Positions 1-9,818 are shown, counted from the stretch's first letter. The stretch: DNA of 64,000 nt from Minwuia thermotolerans (GCF_002924445.1 NZ_PIGG01000034.1:62001-126000), one strand, 5' to 3'. The notes: generated by a model not told the origin, from the letters alone. A program made the numbers and translations.

Positions 1-53
1 GCCCGGTTAAGGCGGAGTGGTGTCAGGTGATTACACTGTCGACGGCAGTCGCC

Positions 54-419
54 TCAGGCGCCGCCGCCATGGGCGCGCTCGACCATCCAGTGGGCCAGCG
101 CCCGGCCTTCTTCCCCGGCCAGGAAGGCGAGGCCCGTGCCCTCCGGACGCTGACCGACAATCCGCGCCGTCACGGCTTCCGCGCCCTGGCCCGGGTCGAC
201 CCTGACTCGCCGACCGCGGTCACCGGTCAGGTTCGGCGTGACCAGCATGCCGCCCTCTGAGACATTGCGGGCAATGCAGGCGCCATTGGCGCAGTCATTC
301 TCGCCGGTCACGCGCACGGGCAGGTTGATTGTCACTCTTTGCGACGCTCGCCGGTCCTGTGACGCAATTTGTTTGCGTCCCAGGCCCAGAAGTCTTGCGA
401 TGTGTTCGATTCCCCTCAT
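54..419 (-). CDS. PilZ-domain protein
   Basis: Small protein of about 121 aa with a PilZ fold, the c-di-GMP-binding module. Both halves of the binding signature are visible: an RRASQR stretch (RxxxR type) about residues 23-28 and an NVSEGG stretch ((D/N)xSxxG) about 30 residues later. No second domain is present, so it is a stand-alone receptor that would act by binding a partner. A GTG start 30 bases further upstream (449) is possible; neither start has a strong ribosome site. It lies downstream of a GST gene on the same strand but shows no functional link to it. Target process (motility, polysaccharide synthesis) cannot be told from the sequence, though a polysaccharide locus lies 33 kb away. 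Confidence 0.8.
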   Translation of the reverse strand: MRGIEHIARLLGLGRKQIASQDRRASQRVTINLPVRVTGENDCANGACIARNVSEGGMLVTPNLTGDRGRRVRVDPGQGAEAVTARIVGQRPEGTGLAFLAGEEGRALAHWMVERAHGGGA

Positions 420-510
420 GGCCAACGGCAGTCGCAAGCGCGATGCCACTCACACGGGTGCCCGTCCGCGGGCGGTCAGTCCTGTGGCGGGCGCCGTGGC
501 GCCGTGAGAT

Positions 511-1119
511 TCAGGCCCGCGCTGTCGGGCGGGAGGTGACGCGCCGCCACCAGGCGGAGAGGTTCTCCAGTTCGTCGGGCACGCGGATGCCGACGGCCTT
601 GCCCAGCAGGATGCCGCACTGGAGCGAGATATCGGCGACCGTGTAGTCGCCGGTAGCCAGGAATTCGCGGCCTTCCATGTGAGCGTCGAACATCCGCAGA
701 CGGTCGAAGACCTTCGCCTTGCAGGCCTCGCCCCAGGCGGGCACCTGCTCGAGGCGGTCCTTCCAGAACTCGTGGGTGTTCTGGAAGCACTGGGCGGTCG
801 GGATTGCGACCTCCAGCTCGGCGCGGCGGTTCCACATCTCGACCTGCGCCTTTTCCAGCGCGTCGCGGCCGAACATCGGCGGATCCGGGTTCAGTTCCTC
901 GAAATAGCGGCAGATGGCCATGGATTCGGTCAGGATCGTGCCGTCGTCGAGCACCAGCGCCGGCATCTTTCCCAGCGGGTTGATCTTCAGGTAGTCGGGC
1001 GCCTCGTTCTCGTGGCTCATCATGTCGACCGCCTGCATCGGCACCTCCAGGCCCTTCTCGGCCAGATAGATGCGCACCCGCCGCGGATTGGAGCCGGCGT
1101 TCAGATCGTAGAGTTTCAT
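511..1119 (-). CDS. Glutathione S-transferase family protein
   Basis: 202-aa cytosolic GST. The N-terminal thioredoxin-like domain (residues 1-80) carries NPRRVRIYLAEKG after the first strand, the NPLGKMPAL loop with the cis-proline, and ESMAICRYFEE, where glutathione's gamma-glutamyl group binds. An all-alpha C-terminal domain follows (about 90-200). The length is usual for the family. ATG is preceded by GAGGGGGGA, a strong ribosome site. It probably conjugates or detoxifies electrophiles; the substrate cannot be predicted. It sits 67 bases downstream of mreB on the same strand, which looks incidental. Confidence 0.88.
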   Translation of the reverse strand: MKLYDLNAGSNPRRVRIYLAEKGLEVPMQAVDMMSHENEAPDYLKINPLGKMPALVLDDGTILTESMAICRYFEELNPDPPMFGRDALEKAQVEMWNRRAELEVAIPTAQCFQNTHEFWKDRLEQVPAWGEACKAKVFDRLRMFDAHMEGREFLATGDYTVADISLQCGILLGKAVGIRVPDELENLSAWWRRVTSRPTARA

Positions 1120-1186
1120 GGAAATCCCCCCTCGCTGTCCCGTCTCCGGACCAGATAGCGCGGGCGACGGTCCTGTCGAATCCCGC

Positions 1187-2389
<1,203 letters not shown>

Positions 2390-3016
2390 TCAGCAGTCCT
2401 CCACCTTGACGCGGTGTTCGTGCACGGTATCGCCGCTGCGCGACAGATCCAGATCCTCGAACAATGCGCCCAGCAGCGGTCCGATCAGATGGTCCATGTC
2501 GCCGCAGCGCCCCTCTGTCCGGGCGCGGCCCCGGTAGACGATCTCGGGCGGTGCGGCCCCCGAACCGGCGCGGTAGATGCTCACCTCGACATGGGCCGGA
2601 TAGGCGGTCTCCTCGTAGGTCTCGATGCGGTAGCCGTACAGGACGTCTTCGTAGAAGGTCACGAACTGGCCGTTGACTCGCTCGATCCGCTCTTCCGTAC
2701 GGTATTCGGGAACCTCGAATTCGACGATCTCCGTGCGGGGCTCGCCGACATCATGGTCCAGCGTCGCGAACAGCGTCGCCTCGGTGCGCGGCGCCAGGCG
2801 GTAGCCCGCGGCGCGGAGCCTGCTTTCCAGTTGGGCACTGTAGTCCTTCGACGCCCCGTCAGCGTTCTCCGACGGGACGACCGCCACGCTTTCCACAGCC
2901 GACGGCGTCAGCGCTGCGGCGTTCGAGCCGGTCACCGTGACCTGCTGAGAAGGCGTGCACGCCGCCGCCAGGGCCACAAGGCCGGCGGCGGCCAGATGTT
3001 GCGCGAAGAGTCCCAT
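2390..3016 (-). CDS. Putative lipoprotein, family not recognised
   Basis: 208-aa exported protein. The N-terminus is short and hydrophobic (GLVALAAAC) with a plausible, non-ideal lipobox ending at Cys20, suggesting processing by signal peptidase II. The rest is soluble and polar, with a Tyr-rich mid section (YEDVLYGYRIETYEETAY, about residues 123-140) and an acidic C-terminus. The pattern of a small lipoprotein containing beta-strands resembles DUF4136-like envelope proteins, but I cannot place it with certainty. It lies between folE and mreB on the same strand. The start is the only ATG compatible with a signal peptide. Confidence 0.6.
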   Translation of the reverse strand: MGLFAQHLAAAGLVALAAACTPSQQVTVTGSNAAALTPSAVESVAVVPSENADGASKDYSAQLESRLRAAGYRLAPRTEATLFATLDHDVGEPRTEIVEFEVPEYRTEERIERVNGQFVTFYEDVLYGYRIETYEETAYPAHVEVSIYRAGSGAAPPEIVYRGRARTEGRCGDMDHLIGPLLGALFEDLDLSRSGDTVHEHRVKVEDC

Positions 3017-3078
3017 AAAACATATATGGTAACGCTCCTGCGCCACGTCACCTGTTTTCGCGATCACGATTACGGGGC

Positions 3079-3717
3079 TCAGACGCCGCGGCAGAGGTCC
3101 AGGAAACGCCGCTCCATGTCCCGGTCTTCCCGGAAGATGCCGGTGAAGCGGGTGGTGATGCAGGAAACGCCAGGCTTCTTGACGCCGCGCGTGGTCATGC
3201 ACTGATGGGCGGCGTCGATCAGGATGGCGACGCCCCTGGGCTGCAGCACCTTTTCCAGCGTGGCGGCGATCTGCGCGGTCATGGTCTCCTGCGTCTGCAG
3301 CCGCTTGGCGTAGATGTCGATCACGCGGGCCAGCTTGGAGATGCCGACGACGCGGCCTGCCGGGAAATAGGCGACATGCGCCTTGCCGATGATCGGCACC
3401 ATGTGGTGCTCGCAATGGGTCTCCAGGCGGACGTCGCGCAGCATGACGATGTCGTCATAGCCCTCGACCTCCTCGAAGGTGCGGCCCAGCACCTCTTCCG
3501 GATCCTCGTCATAGCCGGCGAAGAATTCCTCATAGGCGCGCACGACGCGTCCGGGCGTGTCGCGCAGACCCTCGCGGTCCGGCGTGTCTCCGGCCCATTC
3601 TATCAGGGTCCGCACTGCGGCCTCGGCCTCCTCCCGGCTCGGGCGGCTCTTGCCAGTGGCCGGGTCGTACTCGCGGCCCCGGGTATCTTCTCGGGGTCCG
3701 TTCACCAAAACGTCCAT
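3079..3717 (-). CDS. folE: GTP cyclohydrolase I
   Basis: 212-aa enzyme converting GTP to 7,8-dihydroneopterin triphosphate, the first step of tetrahydrofolate synthesis (and of queuosine). Zinc ligands are visible in THCEHHMVP and in AHQCMTTRG; the conserved [21 protein letters not shown] segment lies between them. The start at 3717 (MDVLVNG) fits the family; an upstream ATG at 3783 would add 22 unconserved residues. It is divergent from cysS across about 195 bases that must hold both promoters. The folate product is relevant to the methyl-THF-dependent C1 module 2 kb away. Confidence 0.95.
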   Translation of the reverse strand: MDVLVNGPREDTRGREYDPATGKSRPSREEAEAAVRTLIEWAGDTPDREGLRDTPGRVVRAYEEFFAGYDEDPEEVLGRTFEEVEGYDDIVMLRDVRLETHCEHHMVPIIGKAHVAYFPAGRVVGISKLARVIDIYAKRLQTQETMTAQIAATLEKVLQPRGVAILIDAAHQCMTTRGVKKPGVSCITTRFTGIFREDRDMERRFLDLCRGV

Positions 3718-3911
3718 CGCGTCGCGGCTCCTTGTCTCAACTCGCGCGCAGCGTTCTACGCAACCTGCCATCGGCCGGTTCATTTGACCTTATGCGCCTG
3801 GATTAATCAAATGGCGCACCCGCGCCGGCGTGACAACCACGGGCCTCCCCGCCCTTGAATGCGCCGTCATTCCAACTACAACGGCCCTTCACCTGACGGA
3901 GGACGCTGTAC

Positions 3912-5279
3912 ATGACGCTGCAGATATACAACACGCTGACCCGAAGGAAAGAGGCCTTCCGGCCCGCTGATCCGGAACGGGTAACGGTGTATGTCTGCGG
4001 ACCCACCGTCTACAACCATCCGCATATCGGCAATGCGCGGCCTGCAGTGGTCTTCGACGTGCTGCACCGCCTGCTGAAACGGCTCTATCCGGGCGTTGTC
4101 TTCGCCAGTAATATCACCGACGTCGAGGACAAGATCATCGACGCCGCACGCCGCGAAGGCGTTCCGATCGAGACCATCACGCGGCGCTATGCCGAAGCCT
4201 ATCGCGACGACGTCCGGGCGCTGGGGGTTCTGGATCCCGATGTCGTGCCGCGTGTGACCGAGACGATCCCGGAGATCGTCGACATGATCGCCCGTCTGGT
4301 CGAAAGCGGCCACGCCTATGAGGCCGAGGGCCACGTGCTGTTCAACGTCACATCCTTCGACCAGTACGGCGCGTTGTCCAATCGGAGCCGCGACGAAATG
4401 GTCGCGGGCGCCCGCGTGGAGGTGGCGCCCTACAAGAAGGATCCGGCGGATTTCGTGTTGTGGAAGCCCTCCGACGATACACAGCCGGGCTGGGACAGTC
4501 CCTGGGGCCGGGGCCGGCCGGGCTGGCACATCGAATGCTCGGCGATGATCGAGAAGCATCTGGGCCGCACCATCGACATTCACGCCGGCGGACAGGATCT
4601 GATCTTCCCCCACCACGAGAACGAAATGGCGCAGTCGACCTGCGCCCACGGCGGAGAGGTCTTCGCGCGCTACTGGATGCACAACGGCATGCTGCGCATC
4701 GAGGGCCAGAAGATGTCGAAGTCGGTGGGCAACGTGCTGCTGATCCACGACCTTCTGTCCCGGGAGCCGGCGGAGGCGGTGCGTCTGCTGCTGCTGTCCG
4801 GCCACTACCGCCATCCGCTGGACTTCTCGCAGGCCGGGCTGGACCAGGCGCGAAAGAATCTGGACCGGATCTACGGCCTGCTGCGCGGCGTGCGCGCGGC
4901 CGATCCCGACAGCGGCCACCCGGACGTCGCCGCGGTGCTCGCGGCGCTGATGGACGACCTCAACACGCCCAAGGCGCTGGCCGAGATCTTCCGCATCGCG
5001 CGCGCCGTCGAACAGGGCGAAACGGGGGCGGAAGTCCTGCGCGACGCCTGCTGGCTGCTCGGCATCGGCCAGCAATCGGCGGAGGCCTGGCGTCAGTCCG
5101 CGGCAAGCGCCGCGCCGCAGGTCGACCCGGCCGTGGTCGAGAGCCTCATCGCCGAGCGCCAGGCCGCGCGGAAGGCGAAGGATTTCGCCCGCGCGGACGC
5201 GATCCGCGATGAACTGACCGGCATGGGCGTGGTTCTCGAGGATGGCCCCGAAGGCACGACGTGGCGAATGGCGGGGTGA
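3912..5279 (+). CDS. cysS: Cysteinyl-tRNA synthetase
   Basis: 455-aa class I aminoacyl-tRNA synthetase that charges tRNA-Cys in the cytoplasm. The HIGH-type motif (HPHIGN, in [13 protein letters not shown], about residue 30) and the KMSKS loop (KMSKSVGN, about residue 270) are both intact. The Zn-binding region includes [11 protein letters not shown] and HHENE. The C-terminal DALR-type helical domain ends normally at TWRMAG. A GGAGG ribosome site lies nine bases before the ATG. It is a single, complete housekeeping gene. Confidence 0.97.
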   Translation: MTLQIYNTLTRRKEAFRPADPERVTVYVCGPTVYNHPHIGNARPAVVFDVLHRLLKRLYPGVVFASNITDVEDKIIDAARREGVPIETITRRYAEAYRDDVRALGVLDPDVVPRVTETIPEIVDMIARLVESGHAYEAEGHVLFNVTSFDQYGALSNRSRDEMVAGARVEVAPYKKDPADFVLWKPSDDTQPGWDSPWGRGRPGWHIECSAMIEKHLGRTIDIHAGGQDLIFPHHENEMAQSTCAHGGEVFARYWMHNGMLRIEGQKMSKSVGNVLLIHDLLSREPAEAVRLLLLSGHYRHPLDFSQAGLDQARKNLDRIYGLLRGVRAADPDSGHPDVAAVLAALMDDLNTPKALAEIFRIARAVEQGETGAEVLRDACWLLGIGQQSAEAWRQSAASAAPQVDPAVVESLIAERQAARKAKDFARADAIRDELTGMGVVLEDGPEGTTWRMAG

Positions 5280-5308
5280 GGACGTCAGGCAGTTGTTGAC
5301 GGATTATA

Positions 5309-5327
5309 TGTAAGGCAATACCTTACA
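5309..5327. promoter_or_regulatory. Palindromic operator of the higBA promoter
   Basis: Perfect inverted repeat TGTAAGG-CAATA-CCTTACA immediately before higB. It lies downstream of a TTGACG -35-like hexamer (5296-5301) and covers the place where the -10 element should be. HigA-type antitoxins repress their own promoter by binding such dyads, so this is the likely autoregulatory site. It ends three bases before the GTG of higB, so the mRNA may be almost leaderless. Confidence 0.7.
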
Positions 5328-5330
5328 GAA

Positions 5331-5603
5331 GTGATCGAGAGCTTCCGGCATCGCGGACTGCGCGACTACTGGCGGAAGGGGCGTGCGGGCCGACTGGATG
5401 GCCGGTGGCTCCGCGAGCTGGACCGCATTCTTGCGGCGCTGGAGGCGGCAGAGCGGCCGGAGGATCTGAACTACCCCGGCGCCTTCTTTCACGCGCTGAA
5501 AGGCGTTGACCGCTATGCAGTTCGGGTGACGGGCAACTTCCGCGTGACGTTCGCCTGGCGCGGAGAGGCGGCTGTCGACGTCGATCTGGAGGACTATCAT
5601 TGA
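5331..5603 (+). CDS. higB: HigB-type toxin (RelE/ParE superfamily)
   Basis: 90-aa toxin of a type II toxin-antitoxin pair. HigB toxins are ribosome-dependent mRNA endonucleases. The N-terminus (MIESFRHRGLRDYWRKG) and the C-terminal RYAVRVTGNFRVTFAWRG segment match the 'plasmid maintenance system killer' family; the usual arrangement of basic residues and the terminal DVDLEDYH is present. It starts with GTG and has no Shine-Dalgarno sequence in the few bases after the operator. It overlaps higA by four bases, in the toxin-first order typical of higBA. Confidence 0.9.
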   Translation: MIESFRHRGLRDYWRKGRAGRLDGRWLRELDRILAALEAAERPEDLNYPGAFFHALKGVDRYAVRVTGNFRVTFAWRGEAAVDVDLEDYH

Positions 5604-5902
5604 CTGCCCATCATTCGATCAGAGCTGTGCATCCGGGCGAGGTGCTGCGGGAGGACGTGCTGCCGGCCGTGAAGTTGAGCAAGGCCGCCATCGCTCGCGC
5701 TCTCGGGATATCGCGCCAACACCTCTATGACATTCTGAACGAGCGGCAACCGGTCAGCGCGGAGATGGCCGTGCGCTTCGGAAAGCTGCTGGGCAACGGC
5801 CCGCGGCTCTGGATCAATCTCCAGCGCAATTATGACCTCGCCGTCGCGGAATCGCGCGTGGACGTCTCCGGCATACCGACGCTGGAAGCCGAGACCGATT
5901 AG
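5600..5902 (+). CDS. higA: HigA-type antitoxin, XRE family
   Basis: 100-aa antitoxin with a helix-turn-helix of the HigA/VapI type: HPGEVLRED near the N-terminus, SKAAIARALGISRQHLYDILNE as the HTH (about residues 27-48), and the conserved LLGNGPRLWINLQ tail. It would neutralise HigB and repress the pair. The start is TTG inside the toxin's stop (TTGA overlap), implying translational coupling; an internal GTG at 5627 is the alternative. Its TAG stop overlaps the TAA of the convergent methyltransferase gene, leaving no room for a terminator between them. Confidence 0.9.
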   Translation: MTAHHSIRAVHPGEVLREDVLPAVKLSKAAIARALGISRQHLYDILNERQPVSAEMAVRFGKLLGNGPRLWINLQRNYDLAVAESRVDVSGIPTLEAETD

Positions 5903-6810
5903 GCCGCGCGGCGGCGCCGGCGCTCGCCGCGGGCGCGGCGGCCTTCCGTCTCCGAAGGCGCCGCGTTCGGGTCGCGGTTCGCCTTCAGCCAGGTGCGGCA
6001 GTCCGGATCGTGGCCCATCAGCACATTGGCCGCCCGAACGGCGTTCATGTCCTCGTCATGCAGCGGATTCATGATCGCCGAGGTCATGCCGGCGGCCATC
6101 GCCATGGACAGGAAGTGGCCGTTCATCACCCGCCGGTTGGGCAGGCCGAAGCTGATGTTGGAGGCGCCGCAGGTCGTGTTCACCTTCAGCTCCTCGCGCA
6201 GGCGGCGGACCAGGGTGAAGACCTGCCGGCCGGCGTCGTTCATGGCGCCGACGGGCATCACCAGCGGGTCGACGACCACGTCCTCGTGGCCGATACCATG
6301 ATCGGCGGCGCGCTCGACGATCTTCTTCGCCACTGCGAAACGCACATCCGGGTCGGTGGAGATGCCGCTCTCGTCGTTGGAGATCGCCACCACGGCCGCG
6401 CCGTGCTTCTTCACCAGGGGCAGGACCAGTTCCAGGTTCTCGTCCTCGCCGGTCACCGAGTTGACCAGCGCCTTGCCGCGATAGACGGCGAGCCCGGCTT
6501 CCAGCGCCGCGATGATCGAGGAATCGATCGACAGCGGCAGATCGGTGAGCGACTGCACGAGTTCGATCGTCTCGGCCAGGATGCGCGGCTCGTCGGCCAG
6601 CGGGATGCCGGCATTGACGTCCAGCATGGTGGCGCCGGCGGCGACCTGGGCCAGCGCGTCGGTCTGGACGCGGCTGTAGTCGCCGACCTTCATCTCGGCG
6701 GCCAGCAGCTTGCGGCCGGTCGGATTGATCCGCTCCCCGATCACGCAGAAGGGCTGGTCGAAACCGATGACGATCTCGCGGGTGGCCGAGGAGAGAACGG
6801 TGCGCGTCAT
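5899..6810 (-). CDS. Methyltetrahydrofolate:corrinoid methyltransferase
   Basis: 303-aa TIM-barrel enzyme of the pterin-binding (DHPS/MeTr) family. It would move a methyl group between the corrinoid protein encoded at 9055-9759 and tetrahydrofolate. Family landmarks are visible: IGERINPTGRK near residue 25, LDVNAG, LPLSIDSS, LVNSVTGE, and the TTCGASNISFGLPNR segment. The C-terminal 25 residues are an Arg-rich tail (RRARGERRRRR) outside the fold. Its start overlaps the stop of the upstream MetF-like gene (ATGA), so it is the last gene of the operon. It is not FolP: it lacks that family's sulfonamide-site context and sits in a corrinoid cluster. Confidence 0.85.
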   Translation of the reverse strand: MTRTVLSSATREIVIGFDQPFCVIGERINPTGRKLLAAEMKVGDYSRVQTDALAQVAAGATMLDVNAGIPLADEPRILAETIELVQSLTDLPLSIDSSIIAALEAGLAVYRGKALVNSVTGEDENLELVLPLVKKHGAAVVAISNDESGISTDPDVRFAVAKKIVERAADHGIGHEDVVVDPLVMPVGAMNDAGRQVFTLVRRLREELKVNTTCGASNISFGLPNRRVMNGHFLSMAMAAGMTSAIMNPLHDEDMNAVRAANVLMGHDPDCRTWLKANRDPNAAPSETEGRRARGERRRRRAA

Positions 6811-7718
6811 TTGCGGGCTTCAAGCTGGATGGGTTGCGTGTCGGCGAAGGCTTCGACGCCGTTGACCCAGGAGCCGCGCTCGAAGAGCCACTGGGAGGAT
6901 TTCTTCAGGCCGCCGAAGGGGAAGACGTGCATCTGCCGGATCGGTCCGGCGGGATCGCCGGCCCAGTAGCTTTCCAGCGGCTGCACCACCGATTCCGGCG
7001 AATGGCCGGTGGCCAGCGCGGTGACGGCGCCGGCGCGCTTCTTCAGGAAGCCCAGGGATTCGCCCACGCCGCAGGCGGCGGCGTATTTCAGCAAGGTCGC
7101 GATCTTCGCCGGGCCCGAGACGCCGATATGGATCGGCAGCCGGTTGCCGGCGGCAGAGACGCGCTCCGCCCAGGCGATGAAGCGCCGGGCGTCGAAGCCG
7201 AACTGGGTGACCAGATAGAGCTCGGCGTCGGTCTCGGCGGCGAACGCGTTCTTCTCCCGGAGTGCGGCGTCCAGCGCCTCGGGCGCGATATCGGGGCTGC
7301 CCTCCGGGTGGCCGGCGACGCCGATACGGGTGAAGCCGAGGCGGTCGAACCAGCCGCTCCGCAGCAGTTCGATCGAGGCGGCGATCGGACCGGCCTGCCG
7401 TTCCGGGCTGCCGGCGACCGCCAGAGCCTCGGTCACGCCCGCCTCACCGGCCAGCGCCTGGATGCGCGCCTCGAAGGCCGCCCAGGACGTGAAGCGCCGC
7501 GCCGCCAGATGCGGCACGGCCACATAGCCGTAGTCCTGCAGCGACCGCGCCGCGCGGATCAGGCGGGCGCTGTCGTCGGTGCCGAGATCGGTCAGGTAGA
7601 CGCGGGTGTTGACCGGGAAAAGACCGGCGAGGTCCACCTTTTCGAGCACCTGTGTCGGTGTCGCCTCGATGGAAGCGCCGATGCGCGGGCTGCCGCCCAG
7701 CCGGAACATCTCAGTCAT
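6807..7718 (-). CDS. Methylenetetrahydrofolate reductase-like protein
   Basis: 303-aa TIM-barrel protein distantly related to MetF. The N-terminus GASIEATP corresponds to MetF's EFFPP region; later VTQFGFD, HIGVSGPAKIATLLKYAA and the C-terminal MHVFPFGGL match the clade found in corrinoid methyltransferase clusters. It would interconvert methyl-THF and methylene-THF, feeding the methyl group taken from the substrate into general C1 metabolism. The start at 7718 has GGAGG eight bases upstream; the ATG at 7733 has none. It overlaps both neighbours. FAD binding is expected from the family but cannot be proven here. Confidence 0.78.
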   Translation of the reverse strand: MTEMFRLGGSPRIGASIEATPTQVLEKVDLAGLFPVNTRVYLTDLGTDDSARLIRAARSLQDYGYVAVPHLAARRFTSWAAFEARIQALAGEAGVTEALAVAGSPERQAGPIAASIELLRSGWFDRLGFTRIGVAGHPEGSPDIAPEALDAALREKNAFAAETDAELYLVTQFGFDARRFIAWAERVSAAGNRLPIHIGVSGPAKIATLLKYAAACGVGESLGFLKKRAGAVTALATGHSPESVVQPLESYWAGDPAGPIRQMHVFPFGGLKKSSQWLFERGSWVNGVEAFADTQPIQLEARK

Positions 7719-8013
7719 GGGCCTTGCCTCCATTGGCGACGAGTTCGTGGATGCGATCGGGGGTGTAGAGCGCTTCGAGCGCGGCTGCGGCCTCGGCCGC
7801 CAGTGTCTCGGGGTCGCCCTCGACGGCCTCCGGCGCGCCGCGGCGCCATTCCGCCAGATAGGCGTCCTGGTCCTTCGCGCCGAGCTTCATCGCGGTGCGG
7901 TCGATGGCCTTGATGAATCGTTCGGGCAGCTCGACGGCCGCGCGCTGGCGGCCCGCCTTGACGATGACCTGGGCGGGGATGTCCCGCCAGTAGACGATGA
8001 CTTTCTGTGCCAT
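7711..8013 (-). CDS. 'Virulence factor' small protein (PF13769-like) of the corrinoid cluster
   Basis: 100-aa soluble protein starting MAQKVIVYWRDIPAQVIV. It matches the small family that databases label 'virulence factor', which is repeatedly found next to MttB-type methyltransferases and methyl-THF methyltransferases in alphaproteobacteria. The name comes from an old annotation and says nothing about function here. It is acidic in its C-terminal half and has no cofactor motif. It overlaps the MetF-like gene by eight bases, so it is probably translated with it. A role as accessory or chaperone of the methyl-transfer complex is a guess. Confidence 0.7.
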   Translation of the reverse strand: MAQKVIVYWRDIPAQVIVKAGRQRAAVELPERFIKAIDRTAMKLGAKDQDAYLAEWRRGAPEAVEGDPETLAAEAAAALEALYTPDRIHELVANGGKAHD

Positions 8014-8089
8014 CTTTCCGTCCTCTTGCCCTGAGGCCGAATATGATGATTCGAAGGGACGGAATGTGGCTCCGGCGCGACCAGAACGA

Positions 8090-8112
8090 GTCGCTCTTGC
8101 GATAAAAGCGAC
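8090..8112. promoter_or_regulatory. Inverted repeat upstream of the small-protein/MetF/MeTr operon
   Basis: GTCGCT and AGCGAC arms flank an A+T-rich 11-base centre, about 75 bases before the start at 8013. It lies after a terminator-like hairpin, where a second promoter of the corrinoid cluster would be. It could be a repressor or activator site; no regulator gene is adjacent. Confidence 0.4.
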
Positions 8113-8136
8113 ATCGTCGTGTCTTTGTAACCTGTT

Positions 8137-8170
8137 GATAATAAAAGAAATGTCGCGCCGGAGACGGCGC
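8137..8170 (-). terminator. Intrinsic terminator after the DUF1638 gene
   Basis: Read on the minus strand, a perfect six-base-pair stem GCGCCG-TCTC-CGGCGC is followed by a T-rich stretch (ATTTCTTTTATTATC). It lies about 130 bases after the DUF1638 stop and before the start at 8013. It would split the corrinoid cluster into two transcripts or attenuate between them. The surrounding 290 bases (8014-8302) contain no gene. Confidence 0.6.
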
Positions 8171-8302
8171 ATGTCGCATTTGGGTCACGACCGGGAGGTC
8201 GCGATCGGACGCATGCCGGCGAGGGCGCGACGCGGCGCGCTGTCCCATGCGGGGCGGAGAAGGGGCTGTCGGTGGCTGGCCGGACGCCGGCCCGGCGCGC
8301 CG

Positions 8303-8938
8303 TCAGACGTTGCGGTCGATGAACGCCTGCAGGTCGCCCAGGCCGGTCTCGCGGCGCTCGAAGGCGAGGCCGAGCCGGTCGGCGGCGGCGCGGGCCTGCG
8401 CCGTCAGATCCGGATCGTCGGTCTGCGCCAGGTAGACCAGTTTCTCGTAGTTGCCGAAATACTGGTCACGGAGTTCGGGATGCCGGTCCAGGCCCAGCGG
8501 CTTGATCACCAGGGTCTCGAACTGACGGGTCAGGAAGTCGGTCAGGTAGAAGGCCGTGTACTCTTCCTCGGCCAGCGCCTCGAAGGCGGCGTTGCCGGAA
8601 TAGAAGGCGTAGCAATGGGGGCCGGGAATGCGCTCGACCCCCAGCTCCTCACAGACCTTGTCCAGCCGTCCGCCGGTGCCGCAATCGGCGTAGCCGACAA
8701 GGACGTCGCCATAGGTCTCGCGCGCCTGCAGCACCGCCTCGCGGACGGCCCCGGGGATCTTGTCGGGCGTGTTGTGCAGGGTCGCGGGAAGGCATTTCAG
8801 CGCCAGATGGCCGAGCCCGCCCCGGCCGATCATGCCGCCGATCTCCCGCGCCAGCGCGCCGCAGGCAATAATGAGGGTTCTTTCCTGGGCGGCGTCGCTG
8901 AGATCCGCGCGCAACCGTCCCGATGCCGTGTCTGGCAT
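8303..8938 (-). CDS. DUF1638 family protein
   Basis: 211-aa soluble protein of the DUF1638 family, which is consistently found with corrinoid methyltransferase systems and has no proven activity. Visible features: TLIIACGALAREI at the start, the conserved LVGYADCGTGGRLD (about residues 100-113), and HCYAFYSGN with YLTDFLTRQFE. The conserved Cys, His and Asp residues suggest a metal site. It lies 115 bases after the corrinoid-protein gene on the same strand. A role in maturation or handling of the corrinoid or methyl substrate is inferred only from gene neighbourhood. Confidence 0.8.
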   Translation of the reverse strand: MPDTASGRLRADLSDAAQERTLIIACGALAREIGGMIGRGGLGHLALKCLPATLHNTPDKIPGAVREAVLQARETYGDVLVGYADCGTGGRLDKVCEELGVERIPGPHCYAFYSGNAAFEALAEEEYTAFYLTDFLTRQFETLVIKPLGLDRHPELRDQYFGNYEKLVYLAQTDDPDLTAQARAAADRLGLAFERRETGLGDLQAFIDRNV

Positions 8939-9054
8939 GTCTCACTCCCATGAACGCAACAATACCGGTCGAAAGGGGGAATGGGCACCATACCACCCTG
9001 GCCGGCCGAAGTCACATGACCCGGCGCGGCCGCGCCGGGCGAATTGCTATCCGG

Positions 9055-9759
9055 CTATCCGGCAGCGGCCTGGTTGTGCCGCCGCGCGATGAGGTCCTTG
9101 GCGGTCTCCACCGCCACCGCCGCGTCGCGGCAATAGGCGTCGGCGCCGATCGCCTCGGCGAACTCCTCGTTCAGCGGCGCGCCGCCGACGAGGACGATGT
9201 AGTCGTCGCGGATCGATTTCTCGCTCAGCGTGTCGATCACCACCTTCATGTAGGGCATGGTGGTCGTCAGCAGGGCCGACATGCCGAGGATGTCCGGCTT
9301 GTGCTCCTCCAGCGCCTCCAGGTAGTTCTCGACCGGGTTGTTGATGCCGATGTCGATGACCTCGAAGCCCGCGCCTTCCAGCATCATGCCGACCAGGTTC
9401 TTGCCGATGTCGTGGATGTCGCCCTTGACGGTGCCGATGACGACCTTGCCCATCTTCGGCGCGCCGGTCTCCACCAGCAGCGGCCGCAGGATCGTCATGC
9501 CCGCCTTCATGGCGTTGGCCGACAGCAGCACTTCCGGCACGAACAGGATGCCGTCGCGGAAGTCGATGCCGACGATGCGCATGCCCTCGACCAAAGCCTT
9601 GGTGAGGATGTCGTAGGGCGTCCAGCCGCGCTCCAGCAGGATGCGGACGCCTTCCTCGATCTCCTCCTTCAGGCCGTCATAGAGGTCGTCCATCATCTGC
9701 TGGACGAGGTCGTCGTCCTCCAATTCCGAAAGGACAATGTCTTCGTCGTCGTCGGCCAT
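9055..9759 (-). CDS. Corrinoid (cobalamin-binding) methyl-carrier protein
   Basis: 234-aa methyl carrier of the MtbC/MttC type. The N-terminal four-helix cap (about residues 1-95) is followed by a Rossmann-like B12 domain with the signature KGDIHDIGKNL (DxHxxG, His being the lower cobalt ligand), then GMSALLTTTM and LVGGAPLNEEFA, where the corrinoid tail binds. It accepts a methyl group from the MttB-like enzyme encoded divergently at 10014 and gives it to the methyl-THF methyltransferase. It is the first gene of the minus-strand operon, with 254 bases between it and the divergent gene. Confidence 0.92.
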   Translation of the reverse strand: MADDDEDIVLSELEDDDLVQQMMDDLYDGLKEEIEEGVRILLERGWTPYDILTKALVEGMRIVGIDFRDGILFVPEVLLSANAMKAGMTILRPLLVETGAPKMGKVVIGTVKGDIHDIGKNLVGMMLEGAGFEVIDIGINNPVENYLEALEEHKPDILGMSALLTTTMPYMKVVIDTLSEKSIRDDYIVLVGGAPLNEEFAEAIGADAYCRDAAVAVETAKDLIARRHNQAAAG

Positions 9760-9800
9760 GACTTCATCCCCCGGATCGGTCGGATACGCGAACGGGCAGG

Positions 9801-9818
9801 CGTCCCGTTATCGGGACG
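9801..9818. promoter_or_regulatory. Palindrome in the divergent corrinoid/MttB promoter region
   Basis: Perfect seven-base arms CGTCCCG-TTAT-CGGGACG in the 254-base region between the corrinoid-protein operon and the MttB-like gene. It lies 42 bases before the corrinoid gene's ATG. It is a candidate operator for coordinate control, or a 5' mRNA hairpin. The rest of the intergenic region (9760-10013) shows no gene. Confidence 0.45.

Noticed and set aside
395-412. tRNA-like GTTCGATTCCCC sequence
   Set aside because: It lies inside the PilZ gene and no acceptor stem, D-loop or anticodon arm can be formed around it.
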